Of a DNA stretch of 16,876 nt, positions 13,029-16,876 are shown one piece after another (position 1 is the first letter of the stretch; each line of letters opens with the position of its first letter). Under the pieces are notes generated by a model, which had not been told where the DNA came from, ran no database searches, and saw only the letters and a program-made list of their open reading frames with translations. A program made the translations under genes and the position numbers. This DNA comes from JANQKX01 sp039028695 (lineage in GTDB: Bacteria; Pseudomonadota; Alphaproteobacteria; Kiloniellales; Kiloniellaceae): positions 1 through 16,876 of the forward strand of contig JBCCHN010000116.1 of NCBI GenBank assembly GCA_039028695.1, written 5' to 3'.

Positions 13029-14591
13029 TTAATAGTCTTGATTGAGCGCCTCGACCGCTGGAATTTCCCGCTCGCGCCGGGCGATGTAATCTAAGAGGGC
13101 CTCGTCGATCGCCGGGTCTAGTTTTGGTTCCTCATAGGCCTCCAACAGGGCGCGGGCCTCCGTCAAAGCCCGCTCGGTGATCTCCTTACTGCCTTCGGCG
13201 ACCCACTGTTCAATGGAGTTGTTGTCAAAAAGCTTTGGCATGAAAAAGGCCTGCTCGAAGTTAGCCTGGGTATGGGGATGGCCCAGATAGTGGCCACCCG
13301 GCCCTATATCACGGACTGCCGCCAAGGCCTCGTCGAAATCGTCCCACTTGATGCCCTCCATCATGCGATAGGCCATGGCGCACTGTTCCGCATCCACCAT
13401 GAACTTGGCCACCGAACAGTGCATGCCCGCTTCGTTCCAGCCAGCCGAATGCCAGATGTAGTGAGCGCCCGACAAGACAGCGGCCATCAAGGTGGTGGAG
13501 CTCTCGTAACCCGCCTGGGCATCCAAGACCTTGGCGCCGCCCAAGGTGTTAGAGGTCCGCCAGGGCACCCCGTAAAAGCGCGCCATCTGTCCGATCATGA
13601 AATTCATCAAGCTGATTTCCGGCGTTCCCGCCATGGGCGCGCCGCTTTGCATGGACACCGTGGAGAGGTAGTGGCCATAGATGGCCGGACAGCCTTTGCG
13701 TACCACTTGGGTGTAGGCGAGGGCCGACAGGGCCTCTGCATTCAACTGGGCCACCGTTGGGGCGGTGGAGGCCGGCGTATTGGCGCCGCCTAGAACGAAG
13801 GGAGAGCAGAGTACGGGCTGATTGCGGCGGTTAAAGGCACGCATGGCGCCCAGCATGACCTCATCCCAAACCAGGGGGGAATTACCATTGCAATTGCCGG
13901 TGACCACCGGATGCGTCTCGATAAAATCCGCGCCGAAGAGAACCGCACACATGTCGAGCACATCTTCCGCGTTTTTCGGCGAGGTGGTCATCCCCATGAA
14001 AGTCTTGTCCGAGTACTTCATGGAGGAATAGGTGATGCGCAGATGCCGGTGAGAAATAACGTGGTCCATGGGCTCCACAATATGGTGGGCCGAGGAATGG
14101 AGCGCCGGCGACATCTGAGACAGCTTGTGGAACATGGCCAGGTCATCAAGTGTGGGCGCCCGCCGCTTGTCGTCCAGGTCCCGCAAATACGGCGCCCCGG
14201 TCATGGGCACAAAAATCGAGTGGGGGCCGCCCAGTTGGACCGTGTTCTCCGGGTTGCGGGCATGCAACGTAATGTCCGATGGGATGGTGGCGATCAGCTC
14301 TCGAACCAAACCCCGGTCCAGATGAACCCTTTCGCCGCGCACATCCGCCCCGGCCTTGCGCCAGTCTTCCAGTGCTTGCGGGTCGCGGAAGACCACGCCG
14401 ACCTCCTCCAAGATCTCCATGGAGGCTTGGTCGAGCTTTTCAATTTGCTCTTGAGACAGGGGCTCCACCAAGGGCAGGTTTTGGCGCAGGGTCGGCAGCA
14501 TGGTGACGCTGCGATCCTCGCGCAGCTCACGCCGGGCTCTGCGCCCGCCACGGCGTTGTCGCCCCGTGTCTTCCCCATCCGAAACGGTCAT
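13029..14591 (-). CDS. Trimethylamine methyltransferase (MttB) family protein, non-pyrrolysine, copy 2
   Basis: 520 residues; the ATG at 14591 is preceded by AGGGGGA. The N-terminus carries a basic stretch (RRGGRRARRELRE) seen in many alphaproteobacterial members. Family features follow: EILEEVGVVF, SMQSGAPMAGTPE, GQMARFYGVPWRTSN, and GGHYLGHPHT (432-441) before a charged tail ending in IARREREIPAVE. There is no internal amber codon. It is clearly a distant paralogue of the copy at 8905-10443, not a recent duplicate: the alignable motifs differ at many positions (for example NVDMRSG against TVSMQSG). The two probably take different methyl donors or act at successive steps (inference). It converges on the regulator gene with a 37-base gap and is divergent from the HAD phosphatase gene. 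Confidence 0.9.
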   Translation of the reverse strand: MTVSDGEDTGRQRRGGRRARRELREDRSVTMLPTLRQNLPLVEPLSQEQIEKLDQASMEILEEVGVVFRDPQALEDWRKAGADVRGERVHLDRGLVRELIATIPSDITLHARNPENTVQLGGPHSIFVPMTGAPYLRDLDDKRRAPTLDDLAMFHKLSQMSPALHSSAHHIVEPMDHVISHRHLRITYSSMKYSDKTFMGMTTSPKNAEDVLDMCAVLFGADFIETHPVVTGNCNGNSPLVWDEVMLGAMRAFNRRNQPVLCSPFVLGGANTPASTAPTVAQLNAEALSALAYTQVVRKGCPAIYGHYLSTVSMQSGAPMAGTPEISLMNFMIGQMARFYGVPWRTSNTLGGAKVLDAQAGYESSTTLMAAVLSGAHYIWHSAGWNEAGMHCSVAKFMVDAEQCAMAYRMMEGIKWDDFDEALAAVRDIGPGGHYLGHPHTQANFEQAFFMPKLFDNNSIEQWVAEGSKEITERALTEARALLEAYEEPKLDPAIDEALLDYIARREREIPAVEALNQDY

Positions 14592-14658
14592 GGCTTTCCC
14601 CCTACGTTTTGGGCCCTTTTGTTAATGCTTGGCAGTGTGGGCCGAGGCCCGATGCGAA

Positions 14659-14690
14659 GGCAATCCCTAATGCAAAGATTGCCCTTTGCA
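14659..14690. repeat. Two overlapping, mutually exclusive inverted repeats
   Basis: GGCAATC (14659-14665) can pair with GATTGCC (14677-14683), leaving an 11-base loop. TGCAAAG (14671-14677) can pair with CTTTGCA (14684-14690), leaving a 6-base loop that contains ATTGCC. Both have perfect 7-base arms and cannot form together. They lie in the 191-base region between the divergent MttB copy 2 and HAD phosphatase genes, about 93 bases before the latter's start. They could be paired operators or a leader switch; no T-run follows. Confidence 0.5.
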
Positions 14691-14782
14691 GGGACGCCGT
14701 GAAGGCATTTAACCTGGCCCGGAACGGTGAAGCGACTATTCTGCGGACACAATTTGGACGGTTTCAAAGGAATTTGTGCGCC

Positions 14783-15556
14783 ATGGCCAAGGCTTTCTTG
14801 ATCGACATGGATGGGGTCCTTGTACGGGGTTCAACAGCCATTGAGGGCGCCGAGGGCTTCATCGGCCGCCTCAACAAAGAGGCCGTTCCCTATCTGATCT
14901 TCACCAACAATTCCCGGCTGACGCCCGAAATGCAGTCGAAAAGGTTGACGGACCTGTCGCTCAACGTGGCACCGACACACATCTTTTCGTCAGCCCTGGC
15001 GACCGCCCGTTTTTTGGAGCGGCAGCGCCCCGGCGGCAGCGCCTTTGTCGTGGGCGGCCCGGGTTTGGAGCAGGCCTTGGATGACGTGAGTTATCGCCGA
15101 GATGATCGGGCACCCGATTTTGTTGTGCTGGGAGAGCCAGTCACCTTTGACTTCGCCGCCATTACCAAGGCCCTGCAGCTGATCGATCGGGGCGCCCGCT
15201 TTATCTCCACTAACCCGGATACGGCCGATCCAGGCGAACAGGGGATCGAGCCGGCCTGTGGGGCCATCGCCGCCATGATTTCGGCGGCCACCGGTGTGCA
15301 ACCCTATTCCATCGGCAAGCCCAACCCGATCATGATGCGCTTTGCCCTGGATCGCCTGGAGGTACGTGCTGGCGACGCGCTTATCGTCGGCGACCGCATG
15401 GATACGGATATCATCGCCGGCATGGAAAGCGGCCTGAAGACGGTGCTGGTACTAAGTGGTGTCACTAAGGAGAAACACATCGGCCACTTTTCCTATCGCC
15501 CCGACCACGTCTTCCCGTCGGTTGCCGAGGTGGCCCGGGACGATCGGTTTTGGTGA
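14783..15556 (+). CDS. HAD-IIA family (NagD-like) phosphatase
   Basis: 257 residues from the ATG at 14783, which directly precedes the catalytic motif and has AAAGGAA ten bases upstream; the frame is open further left, but that part shows no homology. HAD motif I is DMDGVL (8-13; nucleophile Asp8, acid/base Asp10), motif II TNNS (41-44), the Lys of motif III in GKPNP (178-182), and motif IV GDRMDTDI (203-210). The C2-type cap between motifs II and III identifies subfamily IIA (NagD, phosphoglycolate or p-nitrophenyl phosphatase relatives). It should dephosphorylate a small sugar or nucleotide phosphate in the cytoplasm. It stands alone, convergent with the creatininase fragment 35 bases away. 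Confidence 0.9.
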   Translation: MAKAFLIDMDGVLVRGSTAIEGAEGFIGRLNKEAVPYLIFTNNSRLTPEMQSKRLTDLSLNVAPTHIFSSALATARFLERQRPGGSAFVVGGPGLEQALDDVSYRRDDRAPDFVVLGEPVTFDFAAITKALQLIDRGARFISTNPDTADPGEQGIEPACGAIAAMISAATGVQPYSIGKPNPIMMRFALDRLEVRAGDALIVGDRMDTDIIAGMESGLKTVLVLSGVTKEKHIGHFSYRPDHVFPSVAEVARDDRFW

Positions 15557-15591
15557 ACTGAGACAGTATTTCCCCGACCGTTGATCAAAAT

Positions 15592-16302
15592 TTACTCTGC
15601 CCGCAGGAAGGCTGTATAAAATCCACTGATTTCGTCCACTGCGGCATTAAAAAGGCGCTCGCCAATCTCGGCCGTCGCGAGGCTGGGATCCGAGCCCATG
15701 CGGCCGTCGGGAAAGCGATGGCGAAAATCGTCGGCGTCGTAAATCGGCCCTTCCGGAGCGAGCCGCGGTGAAAGGGGCGCCTGTCGAATACGCTCCCCTT
15801 CCGCCAAGTATCCGTAATAGGTAAGGGAAACCTCGGAAGCCGTGGCATGGGAGCCTTCGGCCTCGGCAAAGCAGGTTTTGGAAATTTCCATAACGCCCCG
15901 GCAATCCCACCAGTTTTGCAGTTTGCAACGAAGGCTCGGCCGATTGTGGCCGGCGCGTCCCAGGCTGGACTCCGCGTAAACTTCAGAAAAGGCCGCTGTA
16001 ACCGTGGCGATATTGCCACCGTGACCATTCAGAAAAAACAGCCTGTCAAATCCATGGCGTGCCAAGGAGTTGACCACATCTTGGACCACCGCCATTAAAG
16101 TCGAGGGTCGAAGCGTCACCGATCCGGGAAAACCCAAATGGTGCTGTGCCATTCCGATTGAAAGGGTCGGCGCCACCATGACCCCCAGTTTGTCGCCGAT
16201 CCCTTTGGCGATGAGCTCCGGACAGAGGGCGTCCGTCCCAATAAAACCCGTTGGGCCATGCTGTTCGGTCGAGCCAATCGGAACAATGATGCCACTGGAG
16301 CT
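15592..16302 (-). pseudogene. Creatininase-family amidohydrolase, N-terminus missing at a junction
   Basis: About 236 residues match the creatininase/creatinine amidohydrolase family, starting at SSSGIIVPIGSTEQHG. Metal ligands are visible: Glu and His in EQHGP, Asp in GTD, His in NGHGGN, and the region GSHATASEVS contributes the later Glu. The C-terminus ends normally (FLRAE, then TAA). The family normally has ~20-25 more residues before the GIIVPIG strand, including the start codon. Here those are absent, and the frame upstream of 16302 is merely the antisense of the DUF1549-type gene. No plausible start with a ribosome site is present. It is broken at 16300-16320, either truly or through assembly. 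Relatives act on creatinine or other cyclic amides; the substrate here is unknown. Confidence 0.82.
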
Positions 16303-16311
16303 CTTGGCACG

Positions 16312-16876
16312 GCCGAAGGCGGAGCCATCCCGGCCGAGTTCCAGGCCAAGAACAACTTCGACCGGACCGAGTCGCTCGGGACCTCGCTGATGGGCCTGTC
16401 GCTCAACTGCGCCCGATGTCATACCCACAAATACGATCCCATTCCCCAGACCGAGTATTATCAAATGATGGCCTTCTTCAACAGTACCGCCGAAGGCCCC
16501 ATGGACGGGAACAAATACATCTACGGGCCCCATGTGAAAGCCCCGCCGAGCCTCGACGCATGGCACGCGTGGAGCGAGCTTGAAGCCAAACGGGATAAGC
16601 TGCTGGCCGAGGTGGCCGACGCGGTTTCGAAGACGGACCAGGCCAAGGCATGGGAGGGCAGGAAGCCGGACGATCGCCTCGCCATGCTGGCCGATGCCAA
16701 CAATCCGGTGGGCCAACTCGGCCATGCCGAGCCCGCGGCCGCCTTGAAGAAGCAATTGCAGGACGCCGCGGGCGCGTTTACCACCACCCTTGTTGCCCAG
16801 GATTTAAAAAAGCCACGGGTGACCAAAGTGCTCGAACGCGGCGAATATCATCTTCCCGTCGGCGATCCGCTGGAGC
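16312..16876 (+). CDS. Partial DUF1549/DUF1553 (PSD1-type) protein, both ends missing
   Basis: The frame from about 16312 reads EGGAIPAEFQAKNNFDRTES, then LGTSLMGLSLNCARCHTHKYDP, containing a CxxCH haem-type motif (C-A-R-C-H), and later VLERGEYHLPVGDP close to the window end. These are hallmarks of the paired DUF1549/DUF1553 proteins abundant in Planctomycetes and Verrucomicrobia, which usually carry an N-terminal cytochrome-c-like domain and are 700-1000 residues long. Only ~188 residues are present: the N-terminal several hundred are cut off at 16300-16320, and the rest lies beyond the window. Codon third positions here are markedly richer in G/C than in the neighbouring creatininase. An alphaproteobacterial neighbour is unexpected. 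Confidence 0.8.

Noticed and set aside
8905..14591. Pyrrolysine (in-frame amber) in the MttB-like genes
   Set aside because: Both frames are open throughout with no internal TAG, so they belong to the pyrrolysine-free branch.
14609..14782. Upstream extension of the HAD phosphatase frame
   Set aside because: The catalytic DMDGVL motif normally lies within ~10 residues of the start. The extension shows no homology and crosses the inverted repeats.
16303..16755. N-terminal extension of the creatininase frame to 16755
   Set aside because: These ~150 residues are the antisense of the DUF1549/DUF1553 coding sequence and do not resemble any creatininase N-terminus.
1..16876. CRISPR arrays, tRNA/rRNA genes, insertion sequences, attachment sites
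   Set aside because: I scanned by eye and found no regularly spaced repeats, no transposase-like protein and no tRNA-like cloverleaf with CCA end. A tRNAscan or Infernal run was not possible here.

Overview
The window looks like a piece of an alphaproteobacterial chromosome, probably a Rhodospirillales-like marine or soil lineage. The evidence is moderate-to-high GC, two non-pyrrolysine MttB-family methyltransferases, a GlxA-type AraC regulator, an RseP-like protease and a creatininase, all of proteobacterial type. The right-hand ~560 bases do not fit: they encode part of a DUF1549/DUF1553 protein typical of Planctomycetes and Verrucomicrobia. That gene and the neighbouring creatininase are both cut at the same point (~16300-16320), so the end is either an assembly chimera or a rearrangement breakpoint.

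Left block (about 227-5995, + strand). A sigma70-like promoter is overlapped by a perfect 21-base palindrome resembling a Fur box. It is followed by five tightly packed genes: a small lipoprotein, a MoxR AAA+ ATPase, a DUF58 protein, a TgpA-type membrane protein with a transglutaminase-like domain, and an FTR1-family iron permease. Four of the junctions overlap or are 1 base apart, so the iron permease belongs to the same transcription unit as the MoxR/DUF58/TgpA module. The transglutaminase-like domain has alanine where the catalytic cysteine should be, while the His and Asp positions remain. My reading (inference) is an iron-responsive operon in which a MoxR-DUF58-pseudotransglutaminase module assembles or remodels an envelope iron uptake complex. 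This is the most novel part of the window.

Middle (5996-8904). A stretch of weak coding content contains a possible frameshifted small membrane protein on the - strand. It lies directly back-to-back with an RseP-like M50 site-2 protease gene (+). After this come a 371-base stretch with no convincing gene and a small unrecognised - strand gene, which may also carry a homopolymer frameshift.

Right block (8905-14591). This is a methyl-group catabolism locus: MttB-like gene 1 and an MmgE/PrpD gene form a - strand operon, a divergent GlxA/GbdR-like regulator sits beside them, and a second MttB-like gene converges on the regulator. No corrinoid protein or corrinoid reductase is visible. The set suggests regulated demethylation of a quaternary amine, such as a betaine- or carnitine-like compound; the substrate is not determined here.

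Right end (14783-16876). A HAD-IIA (NagD-like) phosphatase is preceded by two overlapping, mutually exclusive inverted repeats. It converges on the truncated creatininase, and the foreign-looking DUF1549/DUF1553 fragment runs off the window. I saw no tRNA, rRNA, CRISPR array or insertion sequence.
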